Below are positions 41,086 to 49,952 of a stretch of DNA of 63,469 nucleotides, piece by piece. The notes below the pieces were generated by a model. That model did no database searches. It was not told the origin of the DNA and saw only the letters and a list, made by a program, of their open reading frames with translations. Source of the DNA: Chthoniobacterales bacterium (GTDB lineage: Bacteria > Verrucomicrobiota > Verrucomicrobiia > Chthoniobacterales > UBA10450); contig JACDGM010000005.1 of the NCBI GenBank assembly GCA_013815325.1, forward strand, positions 1 to 63,469. Direction: 5' to 3'. The position numbers were made by a program, and so were the translations under genes. How positions within the stretch are numbered: the stretch's first letter is position 1; every line of letters begins with the position of its first letter.

Positions 41086-41472
41086 TTATTTGATTTCGAC
41101 TTTGGCGCCGGCCGCTTCGACTTTTTTCTTAATTTCTTCGGCTTCTTCCTTGGTCACGCCTTCCTTCATCGTCTTGGGCGCGCCCTCGACAAGTGCCTTC
41201 GCCTCCGCCAGGCCGAGTCCGGGCACTGCGGCGCGCACTTCCTTGATCACGCCGATCTTGTTCGCGCCCATCTCCTTCAGGATAACGTCAAAGGCGGTTT
41301 TCTCTTCGGCCGCGGGAGCCGCTGCGCCACCGCCACCTGCCGGAGCTGCCGCCATCGCGACCGGCGCTGCGGCGCTTACGCCCCATTTTTCTTCGAGCTG
41401 CTTCACGAGTCCAGCAACCTCGAGAACGGTCAGGCCGCTGAGTTGCTCCACAATTGCATTTGTATCTGCCAT
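41086..41472 (-). CDS. rplL: 50S ribosomal protein L7/L12
   Basis: 128 residues. N-terminal dimerisation domain ([20 protein letters not shown]), an Ala/Gly/Pro hinge around residues 38-55, and the C-terminal factor-binding domain ([20 protein letters not shown], then [15 protein letters not shown]). It forms the flexible stalk that recruits translation GTPases. It follows rplJ by 125 bases. Confidence 0.98.
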   Translation of the reverse strand: MADTNAIVEQLSGLTVLEVAGLVKQLEEKWGVSAAAPVAMAAAPAGGGGAAAPAAEEKTAFDVILKEMGANKIGVIKEVRAAVPGLGLAEAKALVEGAPKTMKEGVTKEEAEEIKKKVEAAGAKVEIK

Positions 41473-41587
41473 TTTATTTTTCCTCCGATTGCCGCTTCCG
41501 GAAGCCCCCGGAAATTTAAGACCGGCAGCCGCCGATCCGGACAGTGTTTGTTTGTTGTTGCTCGTCCCGCCCTTGCCGGACGAAAAT

Positions 41588-41603
41588 TCGTTAGGCGTTA
41601 GGC
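41588..41603. repeat. Tandem copies of the dispersed repeat at the rplJ stop codon
   Basis: TCGTTAGGCGTTAGGC: one exact 9-mer joined to a second GTTAGGC. The rplJ stop codon TAA is at 41598-41600 within the second unit. The same tandem occurs at the yceI stop. Confidence 0.75.
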
Positions 41604-42131
41604 CGCAGCCTCTGCCGGCTCGCCTTCCTTCTCCGCTTTCGCGTTCAAAAGCCGCGCGAGCGAAGCGGCCGGCTCGTTCAAAGTACGGACCAACTTGGTC
41701 GCCGGTGCCAGGAGCACACCGAGCAGCTGCGCCAGCAAAACTTCCCGCGGCGGGAGATCGGCAAGTGTTTCCACTTCCGCAGTCGTTAGGATGTTCTTGT
41801 CGACAACGCCGATCTTCAGCGTCGCGATTTTGAATTCCGTAGCGAAAGTTTTCAGCACCTTCGCGACCGGCGCGACATCGCTGTTCCCGGTCACGACCGC
41901 GGTCTGGCCGCTCAGCTCTTTCGCGAGGTCGGGCAATCCGCTCGCCGTCATCGCACGTTTGAGAAAGCTGTTTTTCACTACGTGCACCTCCGCGCCCGTC
42001 GGGGCGAGACGATTCCGCAATTCGCCGAACTGTTCGACTTTCATGCGCTGATAATCAGTCACGAGCAGAAAGGGCGACTGATTCAGTTTCTCGGACAGGT
42101 CCGAAACGATATTTGCTTTTTCAGGTCTCAT
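41598..42131 (-). CDS. rplJ: 50S ribosomal protein L10
   Basis: 177 residues. [20 protein letters not shown] at the start and [20 protein letters not shown] are the usual rRNA-binding part; the C-terminal helix ([20 protein letters not shown]) binds L7/L12 dimers. Only 48 bases separate it from rplA, and this spacer is occupied by a heptad repeat rather than the long leader that carries L10 autoregulation in E. coli. Confidence 0.97.
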   Translation of the reverse strand: MRPEKANIVSDLSEKLNQSPFLLVTDYQRMKVEQFGELRNRLAPTGAEVHVVKNSFLKRAMTASGLPDLAKELSGQTAVVTGNSDVAPVAKVLKTFATEFKIATLKIGVVDKNILTTAEVETLADLPPREVLLAQLLGVLLAPATKLVRTLNEPAASLARLLNAKAEKEGEPAEAAA

Positions 42132-42138
42132 GGCTGGA

Positions 42139-42172
42139 GAAGTTGAGAGTCGCTAGTTGAGAGTTGAGAGAC
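42139..42172 (-). repeat. GTTGAGA heptad repeat upstream of rplJ
   Basis: Plus strand reads GAAGTTGAGAGT, six unrelated bases, then TTGAGAGTTGAGAGAC, a 7-base unit repeated. It ends eight bases upstream of the rplJ start codon. The same 34-base pattern, with a different six-base centre, lies at 44615-44648 in front of the DUF1844 gene. Confidence 0.7.
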
Positions 42173-42179
42173 TGAAGAT

Positions 42180-42881
42180 TTAGACCCCAAGATACGGCGA
42201 TGGATCAACCGGCAATCCCGGCGACATCGTCGCGGCGAGCGTCATGCCCTCGACAAAGCGCCCCTTAGCCGTCGCCGGACGCGCCCGCACGACCGCTTCG
42301 ATAATGGCGGTGCCATTTTCCAAAAGCTGATTTTCGCCAAAGGAAAATTTACCGACCGGCACCGCGACATTGCCATTCTTGTCGAGCTTGAACTCCACTC
42401 GCCCAGCCTTCACTTCCTGCACCGCCTTTGCCGTGTCTTCAGTAACGGTGCCGATTTTCGGGTTCGGCATCAGGCCACGCGGTCCGAGTACTTTTCCAAG
42501 TTTGCGAACCTCCGCCATCGTCCCCGGCGTCGCGATCGCCACGTCGAAATCCTGAAAGCCTTCCTGGCACTTCTTGATCAAATCTTCGTAGCCGACGTAT
42601 TCCGCACCGGCGTCTTTCGCGGCCTGCGCTGCGGCGCCTTGGGCGAAAACGAGGACGCGCACTTGCTTGCCGCTGCCGTGTGGGAGCGGACAAGTGCCGC
42701 GCACCATCTGGTCGGATTGCTTCGGGTCAACGCCGAGCCGAAACGACATCGTCACGGTCTGGTCGAACTTCGTCGGCGGCAGCTTCTTTAACGTGCTAAC
42801 TGCATCGGAGAAGCTGTAAGTCTTGTTGCGATCCACCTGCTCGGCGGCGGCGCGATAACGTTTGCTGCGATTTTTTTGCAT
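42180..42881 (-). CDS. rplA: 50S ribosomal protein L1
   Basis: 233 residues. [20 protein letters not shown] near the start, the central [20 protein letters not shown] signature, and [14 protein letters not shown] in the C-terminal half are typical of L1, which shapes the ribosomal exit-site stalk and often represses its own mRNA. rplK, normally just upstream, is not here; the next gene upstream encodes an aspartyl protease. The gene has its own promoter and a short hairpin leader. Confidence 0.98.
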   Translation of the reverse strand: MQKNRSKRYRAAAEQVDRNKTYSFSDAVSTLKKLPPTKFDQTVTMSFRLGVDPKQSDQMVRGTCPLPHGSGKQVRVLVFAQGAAAQAAKDAGAEYVGYEDLIKKCQEGFQDFDVAIATPGTMAEVRKLGKVLGPRGLMPNPKIGTVTEDTAKAVQEVKAGRVEFKLDKNGNVAVPVGKFSFGENQLLENGTAIIEAVVRARPATAKGRFVEGMTLAATMSPGLPVDPSPYLGV

Positions 42882-42901
42882 GATGAAATTTCAGTTCCAA
42901 C

Positions 42902-42990
42902 GAGCCGTGCGGCTCTCCTGATTTAGCTCCTGCCAGGCGGTGCCCGGCGGGGAAGGGCCGTTAAGCTAATGACATTGTTCGCCCTGTCAA
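42902..42990 (-). promoter_or_regulatory. Promoter and leader hairpin of the rplA operon
   Basis: On the minus strand TTGACA (42990-42985) and TAGCTT (42968-42963) are 16 bases apart. Downstream, a GAGCCG/CGGCTC hairpin (42902-42915) lies about 20 bases before the rplA start and overlaps an AGGAG-like element. L1 is known to bind a structure in its own mRNA, so the hairpin is a candidate operator. Confidence 0.5.
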
Positions 42991-43021
42991 CGAAGTCTGC
43001 CGTCCTCGGCCGTTTCATCAG

Positions 43022-44008
43022 CTATTTCAGGAAAAGACTCATGCTCTCCAGGTCAATAATCGCCCGGCGCTGATCGAGCAGTTCGTTGCCGAGCAACCCA
43101 AAAATTCGTTCGCCGGGTGAGAACTCTCTTTCGGAATATTGTTCGATGCGATTGACGCCTGTGAACGCGCGCACTTGTTTTCTGGAGTCGAAGAGGTCGA
43201 TTACGGCGAAGGTTTGTGGCGCGATCGCGACATCCCCGATCCGCAGATCGTTTACTTGCGCCAACTCGACCGGGCGCACCTTGCCGTCGAACCCGCGCGC
43301 GGTTAGCCGCGACGGGGTAGTCTTTATGGTGAAAGCGCGGACCGCGTCGTCGGCAAGAGCGGTGACAAACGCTCCAGTGTCGAGAATCATTTGCCCGAGT
43401 CGCCCGTTCAGATGGCAAGGCACGGTGAGAAAGTGGTGCCGATACGCGATGATCGGGACTTTGCGAAAACCCATCGCGCGCATCCCACGAGTGAGGTCGA
43501 GCCCGCTCGCTCCTTCCTTCCTGAAAAAAAGCTGTCGGGAGTGGCAATTGATGACTGCCTCATAGCGACGCAGCATGTCGAGCCCAATCAATCCATCGGC
43601 GGCGCTGGCCGCTTCTCCCGGCACCGCGCCGCCAATTTCTGAGGCCTCGTAAAGCGCGAACCGGAGTTCCCTAAAATGAGCATCGCCCGCCTGAAGGTCG
43701 GAGACCACGCCAGTCGGAAAGGCCTTCCCGCCAGTGCGCATCGTTTCATCCACGACGCGCACTCCGAGATGCTGCGCGCGATCGGCGCGGAGGAAGCTGA
43801 CGTCGGCCCCGGTGTCGAGGAGGAGAGTGACCGGACTCCCATTTATCCTCGCGTGCAGGAGCAGATGATTCTCCGGCCCGCGCGACATCTGCGCCGAGCT
43901 ATAGCCGGGGAGCGCCGCCCTTTCTGCGGCCGCGCCCAAGCCAACCGCCGCCCACAGACACGGCAGCAACACCAAAAAGCGTCGGGCGATCACAATGGAA
44001 GATCGCAT
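43022..44008 (-). CDS. Exported protein with two retropepsin-like aspartyl protease domains
   Basis: 328 residues with a signal peptide (RRFLVLLPCLWAAVGLGAAA). Two copies of the DTGA catalytic signature are seen: TLLLDTGADVSFL near residue 65 and MILDTGAFVTAL near 209. Each is followed by a Gly-Leu-Leu/Ile-Gly segment (DGLIGLDML; FGLLGNELL) of the flap and C-terminal strand. Single-domain relatives act as dimers; here the two halves could form the dimer within one chain. Substrate unknown. ATG 44008 gives the best signal peptide. Confidence 0.82.
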   Translation of the reverse strand: MRSSIVIARRFLVLLPCLWAAVGLGAAAERAALPGYSSAQMSRGPENHLLLHARINGSPVTLLLDTGADVSFLRADRAQHLGVRVVDETMRTGGKAFPTGVVSDLQAGDAHFRELRFALYEASEIGGAVPGEAASAADGLIGLDMLRRYEAVINCHSRQLFFRKEGASGLDLTRGMRAMGFRKVPIIAYRHHFLTVPCHLNGRLGQMILDTGAFVTALADDAVRAFTIKTTPSRLTARGFDGKVRPVELAQVNDLRIGDVAIAPQTFAVIDLFDSRKQVRAFTGVNRIEQYSEREFSPGERIFGLLGNELLDQRRAIIDLESMSLFLK

Positions 44009-44164
44009 GCACAAGGGCGGATCAGCTCGCTCGCGGTTTCATTAGGCGTGATTTCCTGGATGACTTTTGATTGCGGTGACGAATCTCTGAAAACGATTTG
44101 GCGATTCCACGTTGCTTCGTCACGCTGTGCTTACGGAGGTCGCACTGGACCGGCGACCGCCGCA

Positions 44165-44611
44165 TCAGGCGCCGTAGCTCTTCGAGAACTTCTTTTTCGA
44201 CTCAGACTCCGGGGGGCCGCTCGGAGGAGGTGTGGCGATGGACTCGGTCGGACCGGAGGAGGCTGTGCCTTGCGCCGCGGTCTCGGCCTCCGGCATGGGC
44301 TCGGCGGATTCGTGAGGAAATTCGCCGCCCTTCCCTTGCGAAGCTTCCACGAAAGCCATCTGCAGGCTCGACAGCGCATTGCGCAGGACGGTGCTTTCGT
44401 CGGTCGTTAGGTTGCCGCGCGTCTTTTCCTGGATCATCGCCAGTTGATCAATGAACATGCGCGCGACTTCGAGGTTGATCTCCGCCTTGCCAGTCTGCGG
44501 ATTCGGGATTTGGCCGAGGAAGAGCGCGGCATTCTGCGCCTGCATCATGACGAACTCGATGAAGCGCTGGGTCATTTCTCCGGATTGAGTGGTTTTTTGG
44601 ACTTCGGCCAT
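44165..44611 (-). CDS. DUF1844 family protein
   Basis: 148 residues. The conserved part (MTQRFIEFVMMQAQNAALF, LGQIPNPQTGKAEINLEVAR and MFIDQLAMIQEKTRGNL) fits DUF1844, small helical proteins often found beside translation genes in acidobacteria, deltaproteobacteria and the PVC group. The last 50 residues are a disordered Pro/Ser/Glu tail. Function unknown. The 150 bases to the next gene downstream hold no convincing start codon, though one frame in 44020-44120 looks protein-like. Confidence 0.82.
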   Translation of the reverse strand: MAEVQKTTQSGEMTQRFIEFVMMQAQNAALFLGQIPNPQTGKAEINLEVARMFIDQLAMIQEKTRGNLTTDESTVLRNALSSLQMAFVEASQGKGGEFPHESAEPMPEAETAAQGTASSGPTESIATPPPSGPPESESKKKFSKSYGA

Positions 44612-44614
44612 GGG

Positions 44615-44648
44615 GAAGTTGAGAGTTTAGGGTTGAGAGTTGAGAGAC
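44615..44648 (-). repeat. GTTGAGA heptad repeat upstream of the DUF1844 gene
   Basis: Same 34-base pattern as 42139-42172 with centre TTAGGG. It spans the end of the M16 peptidase gene and the 15-base spacer before the DUF1844 start, so it encodes the last residues of the peptidase in one frame. Confidence 0.7.
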
Positions 44649-47230
44649 GCTTTCTGTTGGCGCGACGGCTGAACCGTGGCGAGAACGTATGGTTGCTGAA
44701 AATATTGCGCGGCGACGCGCCGGATGTCTGCGACGGTGACAAGATTCACTTCGCGCTCGAGTTCCTTGTAATGCTCAAAACCAAGGCCGTAAAGCTCGTC
44801 GAGCGCGGCCATGTAGCCGAAGGAATCGTTGCTCTGATTGGAGATGCGTTGCTGGCCGATGAGTTTCTTCTTTGCCCGCACGAGTTCTTCATTCGTTAGG
44901 CCAGCCGCCGCCAGTTTTTCGATTTCGTCGAGCAGCTCTGCTTTTACCTGCTCGATTTTTTGCGGATCAGTGCCGAGATAAAAAGCGAAAAGGCCGGGGA
45001 CCAGCCCCTGCATCTGGCTTGCACCAACGTAATAGGCCAGCCCCAATTGCTCACGGATGCGGACAAAAAAACGCGAGCCGAGATCGCTGCTCGCCTCATC
45101 GATCAGCTCCAGCGCGTAGCGGTCGGGGCTGAACATGTCCGCGCCCCGGAAGCCGACCATGAGAACGCCTTGCGCCTTGTCGCGGTTTTCTTCCACGGAA
45201 AGAGTTTGGCCAATGAGCGGCGGCTGGGGAGCGCCAGTCAAAGCCAGAGCGCCGGGCGTCATGGTAGCGAGCGCCTGTTCGAAAATTTCTTTCACCTCCT
45301 CGGCCTGCACGTTTCCAAAGACGGAGATGACGCCGTTGTTCGCGACGAGAAGACGATCGCGAAACTGCAGCAGGTCCGCTTGCGTGAGCGCGGCGACGGA
45401 GGCAGGGGTGCCCCTGCCGCGCAATGCGTAGGGATGCTGAGGAAAGAGCGCCGCGCGCAAGATATTCCGGGCCACCGTGGTGAGTCGCTCTTCCTCGTCG
45501 CGGATCCCGGCGAGCTGCGCTTCTTTCTCTCGCGCAATGGCTTTTTCCGGCAAAGTCGCATGGAGCAGGATGTCGGATAACAACCCGGCGCCCAGCCGCA
45601 GGTCGGGCTGGGTTACGTCGAGCGAAATGCTGAAGCTGTTGTTGCCTGCATCGCTACCGATGCCGCCGCCGACTGCTTCTATGATGTCGGCAATCTCTTC
45701 GGCTGTGCGCGTCGCCGTGCCCTTGAGGAGAACCTTCGCGAGCAGGCGAGTGATGCCATTTGTCTCCGGCGTCTCGGCGAGAAGTCCGCCGCGGAAGACG
45801 GCAACCATCGAGACGAGCGGCAGCCGCGGATCTTGCCTAACGAGCAGGCGAAGCCCGTTGGAGAGCTTGAATTTCTGAATTTCACCCGCGGACATCGCGA
45901 GCGATTCCGTCGTCTTCGCGGGCAGCGTTCCGCGCGGATTTAAGGAAACAACGGTGAGATTCTCCTCGACCAAATACTTCGCCGCGACCCGCTGCAGATC
46001 CGCGCGCGTGACTTTCTGCACCGCCGCGAGGTAGTCGCGGGTGAAATTAAGATTGCGGCAGACGAGCCAGTTGGCGCCGAGATCGGAAGCCTGGCCACGC
46101 ATGGTGGTGAGGCTGCCTAACGAGTGGCTGAGGACGATCTTTTTTGCTTTCGCGAGCTCCTCGGCGCTGGCGCCGTTTTGCGCCAGTTCTGCGACGATCT
46201 GCAAAATCATCTCTTCGGCCGCGACGCGATTCTGCGGTTCCACAGTGGCGTCAACGCCGAGGAGGCCAGGATCCCCGGGCGTGTAGGAAAAGGCGCCTAA
46301 CGAAAAGGCGAGACCGGCTTCCTCGCGGACTTTCCGGTAGAGGCGCGAGCTGCGGCCGTCGCCGAGAACGGTCGCGAGCAAATCGAGAGCGGGCACGTCG
46401 GGATGCGTGATTTCCGGGATGTGCCAGGAGAGCGCGAGACGGGCCAACTCGGTGCTGAATTCTTCGTTGACCTCGCGGCGGCCGAACTGCGGCGGTTCCG
46501 CCGGGACATAAACCGGCTTGAGCGACCGCTCGGGATAGCTCTTGTAAAACTCCGCGAGGTGGGCATAAACCTGATCGGCATCGACATCGCCGACGACCAC
46601 GAAGGTGAGATTGTTAGGCACATAACGCGCCTTGTAATAATCGATCACGTCCTTCTGCGTGAGTTGATCGAAAATCTGGATCTCGCCAATGACTGGCAGA
46701 CGGTAAGGATGCCGCTGGTAAGCGGTCTTGAAGATGAGTTGGCCGATCATCCGGTCCGGATCGTCGAAGCTCATCGCGAACTCGCGCCGGATGACCTCCT
46801 GTTCCTTGACATATTCGTCCGCCGGCAAAGTCGAGTTCATCATCGCATCGGACAAAATCTCAAGCGCGCTGGCGACGCCTTCCTTCGGCACATCGATCCA
46901 GTAAACGGTGCGATCGAAGGAAGTGTAGGCGTTGATGTAGCCGCCTTGGTCCTGCACGCTTTGCGCGATCGCGTTGGTGGTGCGCGTCGTCGTGCCTTTG
47001 AAAAGCATGTGCTCGAGAATGTGCGAAAGGCCGGCGCCGAGATGGCTGTCTTCGTCTACGCTGCCGGTGCCGCACCAGGCCTGCACGCTCGCGACCGGCG
47101 CGCTCCGGTCGATCTGCACGATGATCGTTAGGCCGTTAGGCAAAGTCCACTGCTGCGCCGTGACGGGCGGGAATACGATCGCCGGCGAGGCGGCCGGCGG
47201 CGCGGGATTGAGTTGGGCCGTAGTGAGCAT
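44627..47230 (-). CDS. M16 zinc peptidase with two fused units
   Basis: 867 residues. The first unit has the inverted zinc motif HILEHMLFKGT (HxxEH) near residue 67 with the distal glutamate in EYVKEQEVIRREFAMSFDDP. The second unit (from about 440) keeps the fold but reads RLLAKVLLKGT at the same place and so lacks the metal ligands. The fusion mirrors the active/inactive pairs of bacterial M16B peptidases and the mitochondrial processing peptidase. No clear signal peptide. It degrades short or unfolded peptides by analogy. Three exact 9-mer copies within 500 bases (45835, 46115, 46295). Confidence 0.92.
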   Translation of the reverse strand: MLTTAQLNPAPPAASPAIVFPPVTAQQWTLPNGLTIIVQIDRSAPVASVQAWCGTGSVDEDSHLGAGLSHILEHMLFKGTTTRTTNAIAQSVQDQGGYINAYTSFDRTVYWIDVPKEGVASALEILSDAMMNSTLPADEYVKEQEVIRREFAMSFDDPDRMIGQLIFKTAYQRHPYRLPVIGEIQIFDQLTQKDVIDYYKARYVPNNLTFVVVGDVDADQVYAHLAEFYKSYPERSLKPVYVPAEPPQFGRREVNEEFSTELARLALSWHIPEITHPDVPALDLLATVLGDGRSSRLYRKVREEAGLAFSLGAFSYTPGDPGLLGVDATVEPQNRVAAEEMILQIVAELAQNGASAEELAKAKKIVLSHSLGSLTTMRGQASDLGANWLVCRNLNFTRDYLAAVQKVTRADLQRVAAKYLVEENLTVVSLNPRGTLPAKTTESLAMSAGEIQKFKLSNGLRLLVRQDPRLPLVSMVAVFRGGLLAETPETNGITRLLAKVLLKGTATRTAEEIADIIEAVGGGIGSDAGNNSFSISLDVTQPDLRLGAGLLSDILLHATLPEKAIAREKEAQLAGIRDEEERLTTVARNILRAALFPQHPYALRGRGTPASVAALTQADLLQFRDRLLVANNGVISVFGNVQAEEVKEIFEQALATMTPGALALTGAPQPPLIGQTLSVEENRDKAQGVLMVGFRGADMFSPDRYALELIDEASSDLGSRFFVRIREQLGLAYYVGASQMQGLVPGLFAFYLGTDPQKIEQVKAELLDEIEKLAAAGLTNEELVRAKKKLIGQQRISNQSNDSFGYMAALDELYGLGFEHYKELEREVNLVTVADIRRVAAQYFQQPYVLATVQPSRQQKASLNSQP

Positions 47231-47241
47231 GGCGCGACTCC

Positions 47242-47679
47242 TTATGAAATTTCCGGTGCGGGCAGAGCGGGTGGAAGGAGGGCCAGCGGTTTCGCCGCCT
47301 GTGGGAGATACGGTTTCACGAAAGCATCGTGGAAGGTATAAACCGACTTAAAATCCTCGAGCGAATCCTGCTCGGTCTTCCCGAAAATTCCGGCTCCGAT
47401 GAGGTTGAAAACCATGTGCCCGATATCTTCGCAGCGATTGATTCCCCAATAAGAAAAAACCGTCAGGGCCATCGGTCCAAACTCCTTCACCGCGTAAAGT
47501 CGCACGCCTTCGAGCAACTCCGGCCCGGCAACGTGGCGGACGGCCGCGCCGCGCGCTTTTTTTTGCTGCTTCGTCGTGTAGTCGAGCGCATCGCGCAGGA
47601 AGACATAGGCGTCGCGCTGGAAACGATCGTCGCTTGCGACGATGGAATCGAGGGCTTCAGCAAATCCGATTTTCTGCAT
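47242..47679 (-). CDS. Minf_1886 family protein
   Basis: 145 residues: MQKIGFAEALDSIVASDDRF, then YVFLRDALDYTTKQQKK, LLEGVRLYAVKEFGPMA and WGINRCEDIGHMVFNLIGAG. This is the small conserved family named after Methylacidiphilum infernorum and found mainly in Verrucomicrobia, Planctomycetes and relatives. It supports the phylum assignment. Function unknown. First gene of the minus-strand run leading to rplA; the M16 gene follows after 11 bases. Confidence 0.85.
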   Translation of the reverse strand: MQKIGFAEALDSIVASDDRFQRDAYVFLRDALDYTTKQQKKARGAAVRHVAGPELLEGVRLYAVKEFGPMALTVFSYWGINRCEDIGHMVFNLIGAGIFGKTEQDSLEDFKSVYTFHDAFVKPYLPQAAKPLALLPPALPAPEIS

Positions 47680-47766
47680 GGAAAAGAGGCGATGCTCTCC
47701 GAGGGGCGAGCGCGAGCGCTATGATAACGAGCAACCGCGGCGGGAGCAAATCGTGTAGAGTGGGAC

Positions 47767-48495
47767 ATGCGGACGGCTCTCGTGTTCATTCTGCTCTGCG
47801 CGCTGGGCGGAGACGCCTGGGCAGAAGAGAGCGCCCTCGATGCCGCGGAGCAACGCGCCACGAGGCCTTTTGAAAAGCAACTGCGGCAGCAGCCCGACTC
47901 GGCGGCCGCGCATCTTGCCTACGCCGAGTTCCTCTCCGATCACGGGCAAATGCGGACCGCCATTTCGCACTGGCGCCTCGCGCAACTGCTCGACCCGGCC
48001 AACGCGGCGATCGCCAATTCGTTAGGCGGGGCCTATTTGCGAATGGGACGCGCCGTCCAGTCTGCCGATCAGTTTCAGCGCGCCGTCGATGGCGCGAGCG
48101 CGGTCGCGGCCTACCACTACAATCTCGCGAATGTCGAATTCCTCCTGCGCCGCGACCTGACCGCGGGCTGGCAGATCGACACCGCCGCTCTCTTGCACCG
48201 TGCTCTCTCCGAATTCCGCGAGGCGAGCCGGCTTTCGCCTAACGACGCCGAATACGCGCGCGGTTACGCTGACGCATTTTTTGTGTTGCCTAATCCCGAC
48301 TGGATAGAGGCCGAAGCGGCCTGGAAGCATGTGCTCAAGCTTTCGCCACAGGGAGATTTCGCCTGCCTGCAACTGGCCCGCGTCAGCTTGAAGCGTGGCG
48401 ACAAGGCAGGAGCACGCAAGTTTCTCGATCAAATCCAGGACGCGCGTCACGAGGGGTTGAAGCAGAAACTCCGCGCCCAGGCTGACAAGTTGTAG
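47767..48495 (+). CDS. Exported tetratricopeptide-repeat protein
   Basis: 242 residues with a signal peptide (MRTALVFILLCALGGDAWA) and about four TPR helices pairs: AHLAYAEFLSDHGQMRTAI, AIANSLGGAYLRMGRAVQSA, EFREASRLSPNDAEYARG, and FACLQLARVSLKRGDKAGAR. It should be a periplasmic scaffold. It is transcribed divergently from the Minf_1886 gene, 87 bases away. Confidence 0.82.
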   Translation: MRTALVFILLCALGGDAWAEESALDAAEQRATRPFEKQLRQQPDSAAAHLAYAEFLSDHGQMRTAISHWRLAQLLDPANAAIANSLGGAYLRMGRAVQSADQFQRAVDGASAVAAYHYNLANVEFLLRRDLTAGWQIDTAALLHRALSEFREASRLSPNDAEYARGYADAFFVLPNPDWIEAEAAWKHVLKLSPQGDFACLQLARVSLKRGDKAGARKFLDQIQDARHEGLKQKLRAQADKL

Positions 48496-48496
48496 A

Positions 48497-48515
48497 CGCC
48501 GCCCTCCGGGCGGCG
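48497..48515. terminator. GC hairpin between convergent genes
   Basis: An 8-bp stem CGCCGCCC/GGGCGGCG with a TCC loop starts within a few bases of the TPR gene stop. There is no T-run, so termination would need Rho or serve both strands weakly. Confidence 0.45.
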
Positions 48516-48562
48516 CGAATGCGAAGCAAGGGCCGAGCTTGCCAACCTCTACAGGGTCAACG

Positions 48563-49855
48563 TCACAGGCTCGCCTCGATAGAATCGAGGTAGACTGAGA
48601 TCGCATCTCGCCGGCGCGCAGGCGCTTCTTCGGCTGGGCTCGCGGCCTTGAGGATTTCCGAGAAGGCTCCGCTCATGGTTTTAAGTTGGGTGGCTTCGAA
48701 CCAATTCATGTAATCATCCATCTCGTGTCCCTGCCGCTCCGCCACGGCGCGGTCGCTGGCAACGCGCGCGAGCCGCTCGATCATTCGCTTCGTCTTGCCA
48801 CGCGCGAGCAACAGCGTGAGGTCATAATACTCTTGCGCGATCGATCGGTAGGAAGGATGGGCGCGCGAACCCAGAACCAGAAACTCCTGGCTCAAGTGCC
48901 GTAACGCGCCGCGACCGGCGGGCAACTTCAAGAAAGCCGCGTAATCGCCCAATGCGTACTCCTGAGTTTTGCCATCGGGGCCAGGAATGGAAATGCGCAG
49001 CAGCCGGTCGAGGCAGTTCGCGGTCGCGGCGGCTGTCAGAATTTCGTAACGATCACTCGCAGACAAGCGTGCGACGCTCAGCGACCACCACTTACCGGAG
49101 GAATGCCCGAGGACGGCCGGGAAATGCCTGCGCAAATCAGCCATGGGATCGTTAGGCGCTTCCGCCAGATCGGCGATGTATTGCACAAGCTTCAGTCGCC
49201 CGTTGGGCGAATCGATGAGCAACTGCACCAGCGCCATCGAGTAGGCATTGTGGATTTTGCGCGAGGCCGGCTCGAGCAGATCGCGTCGTTGCCTAACGAT
49301 CTCTTCGACGCGCGCGATTTTGCCTGCGGCTAGCATAGTCTCGAGCAGTTGCGCGGCGTCATCGCCATCGTGACCCTGCGCGCGCTGCAAAATGCCGTCG
49401 ATCAGCCAATCGGGCGGGACGGCGTAATGGCTCCCGGCAGAGACGTCAGTCCGCTCGCGATAAATCATTTCGATCAGGATCGCCCGAAGCAGCTCGCGTT
49501 GAACTTCGCGCCCGTTGAAATCGCTGGTGACGAGAAAATTGAGCTGCAATTTTAGTCCCGAACCGATCTGGCTGAAATCGAGACGCGACGGCGCCATCTC
49601 GGGCAGGTTGGCCCGCGGGTAGTCAAGGTTGATAACCAGCGGAGTTTTCCAATTGTCACGTAGCCCGAGGACCTGGAGCAGGTTTGATTTCGTCCGCTCC
49701 GCCAGGTCGCACATTGCCCCGCGCACCCGCACCTCGGTACCATAGACGATGAACTGCCGCGAAGTGCTGGTGCTATGCACCTTGACGCTGCCCTGGGCGT
49801 GATTCGCGCCGCAAAAAAGAAAAACAGTCAGAAAGATGAATAATTGTGCCCGCAT
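48563..49855 (-). CDS. Exported protein, possibly a degenerate metallopeptidase
   Basis: 430 residues with a signal peptide (MRAQLFIFLTVFLFCGANHA). Around residues 130-175 the order ELLRAILIEMIYRER followed by PPDWLIDGILQ recalls the layout of MA-clan peptidases (a helix with HExxH, then a Trp-Leu-x-Glu-Gly helix), but both histidines and the third ligand are replaced, so zinc catalysis is unlikely. The rest is helical and unassigned. The ATG at 49855 is chosen because it starts the signal peptide. I do not recognise a named family. Confidence 0.7.
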   Translation of the reverse strand: MRAQLFIFLTVFLFCGANHAQGSVKVHSTSTSRQFIVYGTEVRVRGAMCDLAERTKSNLLQVLGLRDNWKTPLVINLDYPRANLPEMAPSRLDFSQIGSGLKLQLNFLVTSDFNGREVQRELLRAILIEMIYRERTDVSAGSHYAVPPDWLIDGILQRAQGHDGDDAAQLLETMLAAGKIARVEEIVRQRRDLLEPASRKIHNAYSMALVQLLIDSPNGRLKLVQYIADLAEAPNDPMADLRRHFPAVLGHSSGKWWSLSVARLSASDRYEILTAAATANCLDRLLRISIPGPDGKTQEYALGDYAAFLKLPAGRGALRHLSQEFLVLGSRAHPSYRSIAQEYYDLTLLLARGKTKRMIERLARVASDRAVAERQGHEMDDYMNWFEATQLKTMSGAFSEILKAASPAEEAPARRRDAISVYLDSIEASL

Positions 49856-49952
49856 GAGAGTCGAAGGAAGTGGCGTCTTTTTTTTGCGGAAAACAGCCGC
49901 GGGATGCATCTGGTGTGCTATATTTTCGGTGGTTAAACAGGAAGAACAAACT

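Noticed and set aside
44015-44164. Short minus-strand coding frame between DUF1844 and the aspartyl protease
   Set aside because: One frame looks protein-like but has no start codon and an upstream stop; kept only as a remark.
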